Numbered from the stretch's first letter, positions 25,872-36,158 are shown. The stretch: DNA of 64,000 nucleotides from Flavobacteriaceae bacterium (GCA_018402205.1 JAGYIX010000003.1:620001-684000); one strand, 5' to 3'. Notes: a model not told the origin generated them from the sequence alone. Program-made: numbers and translations.

Positions 25872-28673
25872 TTAAAGTTTAAAATTATCGCGTGTTTTAT
25901 CAAACACATAGTCTATGACTTGCTGATGTCTCCGAGCTGCGCGTACGGCGCTTCCGGCGGCAGGTGCTCCGTAGAATCGGCGCGAGGCCACTCTGAAATC
26001 ACGGGTCTTGTCGTAATGCAGTAATAGGTGGGCGTAAGCTCCCATATTTCTGGGTTCTTCTTGTGCCCAAACCACGTCACTTACGTGGCTGTACTTGGCT
26101 AAAACGGCATCAAGCTCTTCAATGGGCAGCGGAAAGAGTTGCTCTAGGCGCACCAATGCGACGTCATTGCGCCCGGTCTCTTCGCGACGGGCGAGCAGGT
26201 CGTAATAAAACTTACCCGTACATAGCACCAAGGTTTTTACCTGGTCGGCAGCCAATTCGATCTCGTCTATTAGGGGCTGAAACTGACCGTTGGCGAACTC
26301 TTCTTTGGTAGAAACCACCTTTGGATGTCTCAATAAGCTTTTAGGCGTGAACACCACTAGTGGCTTTCGATACGAGGCTTTCTGTTGCCTTCTAAGCACG
26401 TGAAAGAGGTTGGCAGGAGTAGTCACGTCAACCACGAACATATTATCTTTGGCGCAAAGCTGTAAATAGCGTTCCATGCGTGCCGAAGAATGCTCAGCGC
26501 CTTGACCTTCGTATCCGTGGGGCAGCAGTAACACTAGACCGTTTTGCATTTTCCATTTATCCTCGGCAGCCGAGAGGTATTGGTCAATGACGATTTGAGC
26601 GCCGTTCGAGAAATCTCCAAATTGGGCTTCCCAAATCGTTAGCGTTGAGGGGCTGGCCATGGCGTAACCGTAGTCGTAAGCCATAACCGCGTACTCTGAT
26701 AGCAGCGAATTATAGATGAAAAAGGTTCCGTTTTGATGCGTGCCTAACTCGTTCAGCAGCACCACCTCTTCTTCATTCATCTCTGTTTTGAGCACCGCAT
26801 GTCGGTGTGAAAAGGTTCCGCGCTCTACATCTTGGCCGGTAATACGAACATCGTTTCCTTCTTCAAGAAGCGTGGCGTAAGCCAATAACTCGCCCATGGC
26901 CCAGTCTAGACGATTGTCTTCAAAATACATTTGCCTGCGCGAATCGATGAGGCGCTCTGTTTTGCGGATGAGTTTACGTTCTTCCGGAAGGGTGGTGATA
27001 CGCGCGGCCAACGCGTCGAGTTTTTGCAGGTCAAAAGAGGTGTCGACCGATTGAAGCATGTGCTGGGCGTCGGCTAGACCAGAGAAGGCCTCCCACTCGT
27101 CTTGCATAAAGGGGGTAATCACCGTCTTCTCGATCTTACGCGAGTCTATAAGGTCGTTCTCGAGACTCAATTTATACTCCTCTTCTAAACCCGCGACAAA
27201 ATCGGCTGCGATTATACCTTGGGCAATGAGTTTATCGGCATACAAATCGCGCGGGTTTTTATGCTTCGCTATGGCACTGTACAGCAGCGGCTGTGTAAAC
27301 TTAGGCTCGTCTCCTTCATTATGGCCGTATTTTCTATACCCCAACAAGTCGATGAAAATGTCAAGAGAAAAGCGCATTCGGTATTCTAGTGCCAATTGGG
27401 CCGCGTGAACGACAGCCTCTACATCATCGGCGTTTACGTGAAGTACGGGTGAAAGCGTAACCTTAGCCACGTCTGTGCAATAGGTTGAAGAACGGGCATC
27501 TAAATAGTTGGTGGTGAACCCTATTTGGTTATTAACCACAATGTGAATGGTTCCTTGGGTGCGGTATCCGTCAAGCTTGGCCATTTGAATGACCTCGTAA
27601 ACTACTCCTTGACCGGCAAATGCAGCGTCTCCGTGCAATAAGATAGGAAGCACCTCCTCTGGATTATCGCGGTGATCGTTATCTTGTTTGGCACGCGTAA
27701 TCCCCTCAACGATTCCATTCACGGTTTCTAGGTGCGAAGGGTTCGGAGCAATGTTCATGTTAACCACATGACCCGAAAGGGTTTCTCGTCTAGATGTCCA
27801 GCCCAAATGGTACTTCACATCTCCGTCAAATATGGCCTCTTCGTAATCTTTTCCGTCGAACTCCGAAAATATATCTCTCGGAGACTTGCCGAATATATTA
27901 GTGAGCACGTTTAGTCGGCCGCGGTGTGCCATACCCATCACAAATTGCTTGACTCCTTTGATAGCCGCGCGCTCGATGATGGCGTCTAAAGCCGGAATCA
28001 GCGACTCGTTACCCTCTAAAGAGAAGCGTTTTTGGCCGACGTATTTAGTGTGCAAAAAACTCTCGAAAGCGACGGCCTCGTTGAGTTTTCTAAGCATATA
28101 GATCTTTTGATCGCTTGAAAAAACAAGGCGATTGTCGTTTTGATTGAGCTGTGCCTGAATCCAAGCAATGCGCTCAGGATTACGCATATACATGTACTCA
28201 ACCCCTATAGATTCGCAGTAAATGCGTTCAAGGTGCTCGATTATTTTCTTTAGCGAGGCTTTTCCGATTCCGATGATTTCGCCCGCACTGAACTCGAGGT
28301 CCAGGTCAGAGGTCTGAAGGCCAAAGTTCTCAATAGCCAGCGTAGGGCTGTACTTTCTGCGCTCTCTTACCGGATTGGTCTGGGTGAATAGGTGGCCTCT
28401 AGTGCGGTATCCGTCTATGAGCTTAACCACCTGAAATTCTTTTTGAACCGATTCCGGAATGGCCTGTACCGATCTGTCGTGAAGATTCGTCGCATGACCG
28501 TTGGCTAATTCTCCAAGATCCCAATCGTCTAAGACGCTTTCTGCCCCAAAGTCGAACCCTTGAAAGAAGGCCTTCCAGCTGGGCTCAACACTGTCTGGAT
28601 CTTGCTGATACTGCTCGTACATCACCTCAAAAAGAGAGGTGTGAGCGGCGTTTAAAAACGAAAACTTATCCAT
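25872..28673 (-). CDS. sucA: 2-oxoglutarate dehydrogenase E1 component
   Basis: The 933-residue protein begins with the E1o N-terminal motif (FLNAAHTSLFEVMYEQYQQDP). It has MGMAHRGRLNVLTNIFGK near residue 243, LHGDAAFAGQGVVYE for thiamine diphosphate binding, and a transketolase C-terminal half with the LLLPHGYEGQGAEHSSAR stretch. It decarboxylates 2-oxoglutarate and passes the succinyl group to the lipoyl arm of OdhB. A TACTTTTG box lies 27 bases upstream. Confidence 0.96.
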   Translation of the reverse strand: MDKFSFLNAAHTSLFEVMYEQYQQDPDSVEPSWKAFFQGFDFGAESVLDDWDLGELANGHATNLHDRSVQAIPESVQKEFQVVKLIDGYRTRGHLFTQTNPVRERRKYSPTLAIENFGLQTSDLDLEFSAGEIIGIGKASLKKIIEHLERIYCESIGVEYMYMRNPERIAWIQAQLNQNDNRLVFSSDQKIYMLRKLNEAVAFESFLHTKYVGQKRFSLEGNESLIPALDAIIERAAIKGVKQFVMGMAHRGRLNVLTNIFGKSPRDIFSEFDGKDYEEAIFDGDVKYHLGWTSRRETLSGHVVNMNIAPNPSHLETVNGIVEGITRAKQDNDHRDNPEEVLPILLHGDAAFAGQGVVYEVIQMAKLDGYRTQGTIHIVVNNQIGFTTNYLDARSSTYCTDVAKVTLSPVLHVNADDVEAVVHAAQLALEYRMRFSLDIFIDLLGYRKYGHNEGDEPKFTQPLLYSAIAKHKNPRDLYADKLIAQGIIAADFVAGLEEEYKLSLENDLIDSRKIEKTVITPFMQDEWEAFSGLADAQHMLQSVDTSFDLQKLDALAARITTLPEERKLIRKTERLIDSRRQMYFEDNRLDWAMGELLAYATLLEEGNDVRITGQDVERGTFSHRHAVLKTEMNEEEVVLLNELGTHQNGTFFIYNSLLSEYAVMAYDYGYAMASPSTLTIWEAQFGDFSNGAQIVIDQYLSAAEDKWKMQNGLVLLLPHGYEGQGAEHSSARMERYLQLCAKDNMFVVDVTTPANLFHVLRRQQKASYRKPLVVFTPKSLLRHPKVVSTKEEFANGQFQPLIDEIELAADQVKTLVLCTGKFYYDLLARREETGRNDVALVRLEQLFPLPIEELDAVLAKYSHVSDVVWAQEEPRNMGAYAHLLLHYDKTRDFRVASRRFYGAPAAGSAVRAARRHQQVIDYVFDKTRDNFKL

Positions 28674-28699
28674 TTAGAAAATCATAGGATTTCGACCCA

Positions 28700-28707
28700 C
28701 AAAAGTA
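28700..28707 (-). promoter_or_regulatory. -7 box of the sucA operon
   Basis: TACTTTTG on the minus strand is an exact TAnnTTTG. The -33 region is GC-rich with no good TTTG, so activity may need an activator. The distance to the ATG is 26 bases. Confidence 0.45.
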
Positions 28708-28771
28708 AGACCTTTGGGGGGCTTCGCGCTATGTTTTGCAGTGATTTCGCAATATTTTAACGCCCTTTTTT

Positions 28772-29791
28772 TCATGTGCGTATTTTTTGTTCCCACATCC
28801 AAGCCGAACGAAGGGCGTCGTCTAGCGAATGAACGGCCTTCCAGTTGAGTTCGGCATTCGCCCGTGTCGTATCCGCGTAGGCTTCAACCACGTCACCCGG
28901 TCGCCTTTCGGCAAAGTGATAGGGTAAAGCTTGCCCGGTTACGCGTTCAAAACTGTGTATCACCTCGAGCACTGAGCTGCCTTTTCCTGTGCCAACATTG
29001 AACACCTCAAACCGCTGCTTTTGCTTTCGCTGAATCAAGCGCTCTAAAGCCGAAACATGAGCGTTTGCGAGGTCAACCACATGAATGTAGTCTCTAATGC
29101 AGGTGCCATCGGCGGTCGGATAATCGTTTCCAAAAACCGAAAGCCGCTCGCGAATTCCATAAGCCGTTTGAGTGATAAAGGGCACCAGGTTTTGAGGCAC
29201 CCCAATAGGCAGTTCTCCGATTTCAGCCGACTCGTGAGCACCAATCGGATTGAAATAGCGCAAGGCCACCACCGAAACATTCGGATCAGCATGGACTACA
29301 TCGCGCAGTATCTCTTCGCCTATTTGCTTGGTATTTCCATAAGGAGATTCTGCCGGCTTTATGGGGGCCTGCTCGGTAATAGGCATCTGATCGGCTTGGC
29401 CGTAAACGGTGCACGAAGAACTGAAGATCACAGACACCCCAGTTCTACCCTGCAGATTTTTTAACAGGTTAATGAGCCCTACTAGGTTGTTTTCATAGTA
29501 ACGAAGTGGGCGCTCTACGCTCTCCCCGACCGCCTTTGAAGCGGCAAAGTGAATCACCTGAGCGAGGTCAGGCTGTCGCTCAAAGAAAGAGCTAAGCTGA
29601 TGCGCGTCACACAGATCTAATTCGTGAAACTCGGGTAAGACTCCAGTGATGCGCTCGATACCCGATAGCACCTCAATAGAGGCATTAGATAGGTCGTCTA
29701 TGATAATCACTTCGTAACCCGATTCTATAAGGGCCACAGCCGTGTGCGAACCAATATAGCCCAAGCCTCCGGTTACCAATACTTTCTTCAT
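28772..29791 (-). CDS. galE: UDP-glucose 4-epimerase
   Basis: The extended short-chain dehydrogenase has the NAD-binding motif VTGGLGYIGSH at the start and the catalytic pair in SPYGNTKQIGE (Tyr and Lys). HFAASKAVGES and the late RPGDVVEAYAD are typical of GalE. The MKKVLVTGG start at 29791 lies just after the stop of the upstream aminotransferase gene; an earlier in-frame ATG at 29809 would overlap it by 16 bases. It interconverts UDP-glucose and UDP-galactose for surface sugars. Confidence 0.93.
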   Translation of the reverse strand: MKKVLVTGGLGYIGSHTAVALIESGYEVIIIDDLSNASIEVLSGIERITGVLPEFHELDLCDAHQLSSFFERQPDLAQVIHFAASKAVGESVERPLRYYENNLVGLINLLKNLQGRTGVSVIFSSSCTVYGQADQMPITEQAPIKPAESPYGNTKQIGEEILRDVVHADPNVSVVALRYFNPIGAHESAEIGELPIGVPQNLVPFITQTAYGIRERLSVFGNDYPTADGTCIRDYIHVVDLANAHVSALERLIQRKQKQRFEVFNVGTGKGSSVLEVIHSFERVTGQALPYHFAERRPGDVVEAYADTTRANAELNWKAVHSLDDALRSAWMWEQKIRT

Positions 29792-29793
29792 CT

Positions 29794-30954
29794 TTACGCT
29801 TTCAGACATGCTTTTATTTCATCGGTTATGCGCGAGATCTGCGCATCGGTTAATTCAGTGTGCATGGGTAGCGAAATGACCGATGCACATAAAGCGTTGG
29901 TCACGCTAAAGTCTTCTTCGCGGTAACGTGTATCGCGGTATGCCTTTTGCTTGTGCAAGGGTATCGGATAGTAGATGCCATAAGGAATACCCTTTTCACT
30001 CAAATGGGCGGCCAGCTGATCGCGTCTGTCACCCTCAATCTTTAAAGTGTATTGGTGAAACACGTGGCAGGTGCAGGTGCTGCAAATGCCTTGACAATCG
30101 CTCACGGTAACCGGAGTTTCTAGGCCTGAAATAGCAGAAAGGGCATCAGTGTACTTTCGCGCTGCCTCTTGGCGTTTAGCACTGTACGCATTCAGCCTGG
30201 GCAACTTAGCGTTAAGAACGACCGCCTGCAAACTGTCTAGTCTCGAGTTCACCCCTACCACATCATGATGGTAGCGCTCGTACATTCCGTGATTCACTAT
30301 ACCCCTAAGCACATGGGCTAACTCGTCGTCGTTGGTGAATAGCGCTCCTCCGTCTCCGTAACACCCTAAGTTTTTAGAAGGAAAAAAAGAGGTGGCACCC
30401 ACGTGACCAATGGTTCCGGCCATAGGCCGTTTCCCCGAAGGATCGTGATAGCGCGCTCCTATTGCCTGAGCATTGTCTTCAATAACAAACAGATGGTGTT
30501 TGTCGGCCAAGGCCATGATCGCATTCATTTCAGCGCACTGACCAAATAGATGTACCGGAACAATAGCCTTGGTTTTCGGCGTAATTGCGCGCTCAATAGC
30601 GTCTACATCTATGGTAAAATCGTCGTGCTTAACGTCTACCAAAACGGGGGTCAACCCGAGCAAGGCGATCACCTCTACCGTTGAGGCAAAGGTAAAATCT
30701 GCGGTAATGACCTCATCACCAGGCTTAAGGCCTAGCCCCATCATGGCGATTTGTAAGGCATCGGTTCCGTTGGCGCACGGAATCACATGTTTGACGCCGA
30801 GGTAGGCTTCTAAAGCCGTCTGAAAGTGTTTAACCGCGGGGCCGTTGATAAATGAGGCCGAACTGAGAACCTGATCAAAACCCGATTGAATTTCGGCTTT
30901 AAGCTCTTCGTATTGCCCTACCAGATCTACCATCTGAATTGTATGTTCACTCAT
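29794..30954 (-). CDS. DegT/DnrJ/EryC1/StrS-family sugar aminotransferase
   Basis: The product has about 386 residues from the ATG at 30954 (MSEHTIQMVDLVGQY). The PLP lysine is in FFPSKNLGCYGDGGAL near residue 190, and an HLFGQCAEM stretch precedes it. The family makes amino sugars on nucleotide carriers; WecE- and WbpE-like enzymes are the closest type by pattern. A four-cysteine cluster (CQGICSTCTCH, about residue 300) is unusual in appearance. A longer frame starts at 31023, but the -7 box at 30973-30980 lies inside it, so the shorter start is preferred. It is translated directly before galE. Confidence 0.88.
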   Translation of the reverse strand: MSEHTIQMVDLVGQYEELKAEIQSGFDQVLSSASFINGPAVKHFQTALEAYLGVKHVIPCANGTDALQIAMMGLGLKPGDEVITADFTFASTVEVIALLGLTPVLVDVKHDDFTIDVDAIERAITPKTKAIVPVHLFGQCAEMNAIMALADKHHLFVIEDNAQAIGARYHDPSGKRPMAGTIGHVGATSFFPSKNLGCYGDGGALFTNDDELAHVLRGIVNHGMYERYHHDVVGVNSRLDSLQAVVLNAKLPRLNAYSAKRQEAARKYTDALSAISGLETPVTVSDCQGICSTCTCHVFHQYTLKIEGDRRDQLAAHLSEKGIPYGIYYPIPLHKQKAYRDTRYREEDFSVTNALCASVISLPMHTELTDAQISRITDEIKACLKA

Positions 30955-30972
30955 GAGTAAAGAATAGAATTT

Positions 30973-30980
30973 CAAAGGTA
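30973..30980 (-). promoter_or_regulatory. -7 box of the aminotransferase-galE transcript
   Basis: TACCTTTG on the minus strand matches TAnnTTTG. A TTTA lies about 17 bases upstream. It sits 18 bases before the ATG at 30954. The same intergenic segment must also hold the start of waaA on the plus strand, where only a weaker TACCTTCG at 31006-31013 is seen. Confidence 0.55.
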
Positions 30981-31027
30981 GCAATTCACACTTTCCTAAA
31001 GATTGTACCTTCGTCAAAAACAAGCGG

Positions 31028-32260
31028 ATGACAGCAATTTACGCCATTGTAACCCAATTAGCCGAGTGGAGTATTCGACTGTTGGGCCTGGTGAATCCTA
31101 AATTGCGCAGCTGGGCAAACGGCCACAAACAAAGCTGGAAGATACTCGATGAGCTTCATCCAAATGGGCGAAAGGTGGTTTGGGTTCACGTGGCCTCATT
31201 AGGCGAATACCAGCAAGCTGTTCCTGTGCTCAAGGCCCTTAAAGACCATGAGACTAATCCCTATTTACTAGTCACCTTTTTCTCAGCGTCGGGCTATGAG
31301 GTGGTCAAAAACAAGGTGGTTGCCGACGCCGCCTGTTACCTTCCGTTAGACACTCCTGCCAACGCGACTCGTTTCGTAGCGCTGGTTAAACCCTCAATAG
31401 CGCTTTTTGTGAAGTACGAAATTTGGCCGAATTACCTGAGAGCCCTTACGCGACATAAGGTCAAGCATTTTCTCATTGCAGCCCGCTTTTATGAGGGGCA
31501 GCGTCTATTTCAGTACGCCTTTGGCAGAAAATTGCTCGACTCGTTTGAAGCCTTACTGTGTCAAGATGAACATTCGTTGGCCCTAGCTCAGAAAATGCTT
31601 CCTTCGAAAAAGGCGCTACTCAGCGGCGACACCCGCTTTGATCAGGTAATCACCTTGGCCCAGAACAAACAACCCATAGAGGCTATTGAGGCCTTTAAAA
31701 ACGGTCGTTTTTGTTTAGTCATGGGTAGCTCATGGCACGAAGAAGAGGCGCTCATCTCCCAGTATTTAAGCGAGCATATCGATGATCATTTTTGCGTAAT
31801 TATTGCACCACATAAAACCTCTTTAAGCCGAATAGAGCAGCTAAAAACGACCATCAACGAAAAGGTTATTCTTTGGTCTGAACAAGAAACTAACGCCCAG
31901 TGCAGAGTGTTAGTCATCGACACTATAGGGCTGCTTAATCAAGTGTATCAGAGCGCAGATGTGGCCTTTGTGGGCGGAGGATTTCGCAGCGGTCTTCACA
32001 ACACCCTAGAACCCGCGGCGCTAAGTATTCCGGTGCTAATCGGCCCGAAATACGAAACTTTTCCTGAGGTTGGTTCACTAGTTGATCTCGGAGGAGTGCA
32101 GGCCCTAAGCGACTACAACGACTTTGAGTCAGCCCTACTAAACTTCATCAAGCAGCCCGAACTCATGAGACAGATGGGTCAAATCAATGGAGAATTCGTC
32201 AGAAAAAATGGCGGAGCAACCCAAAAGTTACTCGCGTTTATCGAGGAGTATTTACGCTAA
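31028..32260 (+). CDS. waaA: 3-deoxy-D-manno-octulosonic acid (Kdo) transferase
   Basis: The 410-residue GT30-family enzyme has the N-terminal VWVHVASLGEYQQAVPVLKAL motif (with the catalytic Glu region), VKYEIWPNYLRAL, and a C-terminal GT-B half with GSSWHEEE and VGGGFRSGLHNTLEPAALSIPVLIGP. It adds Kdo to the lipid A precursor. It is divergent from the DegT-galE pair, which together suggest a small envelope-sugar region. Confidence 0.95.
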   Translation: MTAIYAIVTQLAEWSIRLLGLVNPKLRSWANGHKQSWKILDELHPNGRKVVWVHVASLGEYQQAVPVLKALKDHETNPYLLVTFFSASGYEVVKNKVVADAACYLPLDTPANATRFVALVKPSIALFVKYEIWPNYLRALTRHKVKHFLIAARFYEGQRLFQYAFGRKLLDSFEALLCQDEHSLALAQKMLPSKKALLSGDTRFDQVITLAQNKQPIEAIEAFKNGRFCLVMGSSWHEEEALISQYLSEHIDDHFCVIIAPHKTSLSRIEQLKTTINEKVILWSEQETNAQCRVLVIDTIGLLNQVYQSADVAFVGGGFRSGLHNTLEPAALSIPVLIGPKYETFPEVGSLVDLGGVQALSDYNDFESALLNFIKQPELMRQMGQINGEFVRKNGGATQKLLAFIEEYLR

Positions 32261-32288
32261 AAATTATAGGTGATTTTGAGAAGTTTAG

Positions 32289-32370
32289 TGCGGGCGGGGA
32301 GACTCGAACTCCCACACCTCGCGGCACTAGATCCTAAGTCTAGCGTGTCTACCAATTCCACCACGCCCGC
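32289..32370 (-). tRNA. tRNA-Leu (anticodon TAG)
   Basis: The minus strand gives acceptor arms GCGGGCG and CGCCCGC, a D arm with GGTAGACACG, anticodon loop CTTAGGA (TAG), a long variable arm (TGCCGCGAGGTGTG region) and T arm GGGAGTTCGAGTCTCCC. The long variable arm fits a class II leucine tRNA. No CCA is encoded. Confidence 0.96.
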
Positions 32371-32392
32371 AGACTTCTCACTAAAAGAGGGG

Positions 32393-32400
32393 CAAATATA
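32393..32400 (-). promoter_or_regulatory. -7 box of tRNA-Leu
   Basis: TATATTTG on the minus strand is an exact TAnnTTTG, 22 bases upstream of the tRNA 5' end. A clear -33 TTTG is not present at the usual spacing. Confidence 0.55.
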
Positions 32401-32479
32401 CCTTATTTTTTGAAAAATTGTGCGACACAATCCATTTCTTGTTTTGTAATTTCGAGTACTGCTTAAAACCTTGATTTAG

Positions 32480-33870
32480 ATGCAAGATCCCAGACCTTAT
32501 ATTGAGACGCACAAAGACCAAATGATCGAAGAGTTGATCGCACTCTTGAAGATTGCCTCGGTTAGCGCCGACGCCAGCTACAGCAAAGAAGTTCACCGTG
32601 CGGCGGCCTTCACCAAAGAGCACCTTGAAAAGGCCGGATGCACTGCCTGCGAGGTCATTCAAACCCCAGGATACCCTGTGGTCTACGGTGAAAAAATCAA
32701 GGATCCCAGCCTTCCGACTGTTTTGGTCTACGGACACTACGACGTTCAGCCCCCAGACCCAGTGAATCTATGGGACTCTCCACCATTCGAACCGGTGATA
32801 AAAAAGACAACCGTACACCCCGAAGGAGCGATTTTCGCCAGGGGTGCCTGTGACGACAAAGGGCAATTTTACATGCATGTAAAGGCCTTTGAATACATGG
32901 TTCAGACCGATCAACTGCCTTGTAACGTGAAGTTTATGATCGAGGGTGAAGAAGAGGTAGGAAGCGAGCACCTAGCTGGATTCTTGCAGACGCATCGCGA
33001 CAAGCTGGCCTGTGATATCATTCTTATATCCGATACCGGCATGATCAGCAAAGAGCTGCCCTCTATACAAACCGGATTACGTGGATTGAGCTATGTAGAG
33101 GTAGAGGTTACCGGGCCGAACAGAGATCTGCATTCGGGAGTTTACGGAGGGGCGGTAGCCAATCCGATCAATGTGCTTTCAAAAATGATCGCTTCTTTGC
33201 ACGACGATCAGCAGCGCATCACTATTCCGCATTTTTACGACAAAGTCATTGAGCTATCGAGCGAGGAGCGCGAGGCTATGGCCAGGATTCCGTTTGACCA
33301 AGAGCAGTACAACGCACACCTCAACGTAAAAGCCGTTCAGGGAGAACACGGATACAGCACCAATGAGCGGGCCTCAACTCGGCCGACTTTAGATGTCAAC
33401 GGCATCTGGGGCGGATACACCGGTGAAGGAGCCAAAACCGTGCTTCCGTCAAAGGCCTATGCCAAAATATCTATGCGCCTGGTTCCCGATCAAGATTATC
33501 ACGAGATTACCGAGCTGTTCACCACCCATTTCGAGGCCATCGCCCCAGCGGGAGTCACCGTAAAAGTAACCCCCACCACGGCGGAAAGCCCTACGTCACC
33601 CCTATCGACAGCTTAGGCTACAAGGCCGCTGAAAAGGCCATTGAGCGCAGCTTCGGCACTACTCCGGTGCCGCAAAGAGGGGGCGGAAGTATTCCTATTG
33701 TAGCCTTGTTTGAAGAAATGCTGGGCGTCAAATCAGTGCTTATGGGGTTCGGATTAGACAGCGATGCCATTCACTCTCCAAACGAACATTTTGGCATTTG
33801 GAATTACCTCAAAGGAATAGAGACTATACCCTATTTCTACCACTATTACACCGAACTCAGCCGGCAGTAA
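32480..33870 (+). CDS. M20-family dipeptidase, interrupted by one frameshift
   Basis: The frame from 32480 holds the M20 metal-site motifs: VYGHYDVQPPDP (about residue 80), ARGACDDKGQ (about 120) and EGEEEVGSEH (about 155), then the GPNRDLHSGVYGG stretch of dimerisation-domain dipeptidases. It ends prematurely at 33616. One base short in the C run at 33570-33574 explains this: adding a C gives VTPHHGGKPYVTPIDSLGY and joins the second frame to the stop at 33870. The last part keeps RGGGSIPI and DAIHSPNEHF. The full length would be about 463 residues, normal for the family. A sequence error is the likely cause. The enzyme would cleave dipeptides in the cytosol or periplasm. Confidence 0.87.
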
Positions 33871-33878
33871 GGTCAGTT

Positions 33879-35025
33879 TTACTCTTTGGCCCCTTTTAGT
33901 TCGAGCATAAAGAGCGCGCTAGAAACACCGTCGATTAGAAACTTTCCTTTTCGAGTGGCCCTAATGGCGCCATCGTCTTCGAATAATAAATTATCGAGCA
34001 AAAAAGGAGTGCTAATCATCGAAAAATAATCGCGATAAGATGCACCGAAACGCTGAGCCAAAACCTCAAGCGAAACGCCCCAATGAGTCCGCAATGAAGT
34101 CATAACATATTCGTTATAGTGATCGCGTTTGCTGAGTATCTCGCTTCCGTAATTCGGTATCCCTTCGTTCATGGCCTTGATGTACTTCGGATTACTCGCC
34201 ACATTCCACCGACGTTCGTCTCCCTTAAAGCTATGAGCCGCGGGGCCAATGCCTAAATAGGGTTTGCGCTGCCAATAAGCCGAGTTATTGCGGGATTCGT
34301 GCCCAGGCTTTGTAAAGTTTGACAGCTCGTAATGTAAAAACTGTGCAGCGGTTAACTGATCCAGGGTGAGCAAAAATTGACGCTCAGCCTGCTCCTCGTC
34401 TACTGGGGCAATGAGCCCATCAATGATAAAACGGTCTAATGCAGTTTTCGGCTCAACGGTAAGCGCATAGGCCGAAATATGGGTTACTCCTAGGTTTATA
34501 AACTGATCGAGGTCTTGACTTAATTGCGTATCACTCAAGCCCGGAATACCGTAGATCACGTCAACCGACACCCGATCAAACTGGTTTGCCGCAGCCTCCA
34601 AAGCGGTCAAAGCCGTGCGTGCGTCGTGGGCTCTATTCATCATCTTTAACGATCGATCGTCAAAAGACTGAATGCCGATGCTGAGTCTGTTCACGCCGAG
34701 CGCCTTCCACTGGGCTTAGCCTTTCGGCCGTGATATCCTCGGGGTTACACTCTAAAGTAAACTCCAGGTCGGCAGAAAAGGCGAGCTTGTCGTAGGCGTG
34801 ATCAATGAGGTCTTTTAGCTGATCTATGCCTAGAAGTGAAGGGGTGCCTCCGCCTAAATAAATGGTCTCGAAGACCGTATCACTCCAGTCAGAGGCTCTC
34901 GAGTCAATCTCTTGCTTCATAGCCGCTACCATCTCATCTATCTTACTGAGTTGAGTAGAAAAATGAAAATCACAGTAGTGACAGGCCTTTCTGCAAAACG
35001 GAATGTGTAGATAAAACCCAGCCAT
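33879..35025 (-). CDS. hemW: Radical SAM heme chaperone HemW-type, interrupted by one frameshift
   Basis: The first segment (35025 back to 34660) has the CxxxCxxC cluster motif in FCRKACHYCDF and the YLGGGTPSLL motif. The second (34694 to 33879) carries NRLSIGIQSFDD, the HemW signature around SRNNSAYW, and PYLGIGPAAHSF. The frames join if the G run at 34712-34714 is one base shorter, giving AERLSQWKALGVNRLS. The resulting protein has about 381 residues, as expected. HemW delivers heme and is often misnamed coproporphyrinogen oxidase; the NxxYW-type motif supports HemW. It begins three bases after ruvC. Confidence 0.85.
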
Positions 35026-35027
35026 GA

Positions 35028-35579
35028 CTATCCGATGCGGTCTTTATTCTGAGAGACAAAGCTAGACCACGAATGGTAGGCCTTTAGCGTATCGGGCTTA
35101 CCCGCATTGTAAAAGTGGCAAACCGCCGCGGCTAAACCATCGGTGGCATCTAAGTTTTTTGGAAGCTCCTTGAGCCCTAGCATGCTTTGGAGCATCTTGG
35201 CCACCTGCTCTTTCGAAGCGTTTCCGTTACCCGTGATAGCCATCTTTATTTTTTTAGGAAGGTATTCGGTAACTGGAACTTGACGCGCTAGTCCGGCCGC
35301 CATGGCCACCCCTTGGGCCCTTCCGAGCTTGAGCATAGACTGTACATTTTTACCGAAAAAAGGCGCCTCAAGGGCCATCTCGTCAGGGTGGTAGTGATCG
35401 ATCAGCTCTATCGTTCGCTCGTAAATCATCTTAAGCTTTACGTACGGATCTGCAATTTTCTGCAACAGCAGCTCGTTCATCTGCAAAAAATGCATCTCGG
35501 ATCCTCTGACTTCAATCAGTCCGAAACCCATAATAGTGGTGCCCGGGTCTATTCCTAAGATGATTTTTGATGATGCCAC
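35028..35579 (-). CDS. ruvC: Holliday junction resolvase RuvC
   Basis: The 183-residue nuclease has the RNase H-like start ILGIDPGTTIMGFGLIE with the first catalytic Asp. It also has MALEAPFFGKN with the Glu, and NLDATDGLAAAVCH with the last Asp pair. RuvC cuts recombination junctions. The gene lies between hemW (three bases) and a nitroreductase gene. Confidence 0.96.
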   Translation of the reverse strand: MASSKIILGIDPGTTIMGFGLIEVRGSEMHFLQMNELLLQKIADPYVKLKMIYERTIELIDHYHPDEMALEAPFFGKNVQSMLKLGRAQGVAMAAGLARQVPVTEYLPKKIKMAITGNGNASKEQVAKMLQSMLGLKELPKNLDATDGLAAAVCHFYNAGKPDTLKAYHSWSSFVSQNKDRIG

Positions 35580-35597
35580 AGTAGCGAAGGTACCGAA

Positions 35598-36158
35598 TTA
35601 GTGTTCGAAATAGCGCACTACCTCGTCTAGCGGCAAGCGTTCAGAGTCTCTTGGAGCCTCGTCGTAATAGCCCATATAAAACAGCCCCAGGCAGCGCTGG
35701 TTTTCTTCGAGCTGCAAAAATGGGCCAAGATGTGCAATTACGCCTGGCGAGCTCCAGTATCCGCCTATATTTTTTTCGTGACTGGCCAACCATAAGTTTT
35801 GCACAGCCATACCCACCGCGGCGATTTCTTCCCACTCTGGCAGTGACTCTTTAGGGTCGCGCTGCATGCAAATGGCAATGGCCACCTGTGATTTGAGGGC
35901 GTTACCCCTCAGCTTATCGAAGGTGATCTCGCTGAACTTCTCTGTGTGGGCCGTGTAGGCTTCTCCGATCGCATCAGCCAGTCGTGCACGGGCGTCTGAA
36001 CGAATGACCACAAACCTCCAAGGCTGTGTTTTTTTGTGGGTCGGTGCCCAGCGGGCAGCTTCTAATATGGCGGTGATATCTTCTGCAGCAATGGGCTTGT
36101 TGTTATACGCGGGCGGATGCACGCTTCTACGGCTGCGAATGAGGTGGGCAAGTGACAT
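35598..36158 (-). CDS. Nitroreductase-family flavoprotein
   Basis: The 186-residue protein begins with the FMN-binding RSRRSVHPPAYNNKPI and EAARWAPTHKKTQPWRFVVI. The C-terminal half has the GGYWSSPG stretch of the small single-domain type (YdjA-like). Such enzymes reduce nitro compounds or quinones with NAD(P)H; the true substrate is unknown. It is 18 bases upstream of ruvC on the same strand. A hairpin-rich region with a possible small RNA lies just upstream. Confidence 0.88.
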   Translation of the reverse strand: MSLAHLIRSRRSVHPPAYNNKPIAAEDITAILEAARWAPTHKKTQPWRFVVIRSDARARLADAIGEAYTAHTEKFSEITFDKLRGNALKSQVAIAICMQRDPKESLPEWEEIAAVGMAVQNLWLASHEKNIGGYWSSPGVIAHLGPFLQLEENQRCLGLFYMGYYDEAPRDSERLPLDEVVRYFEH

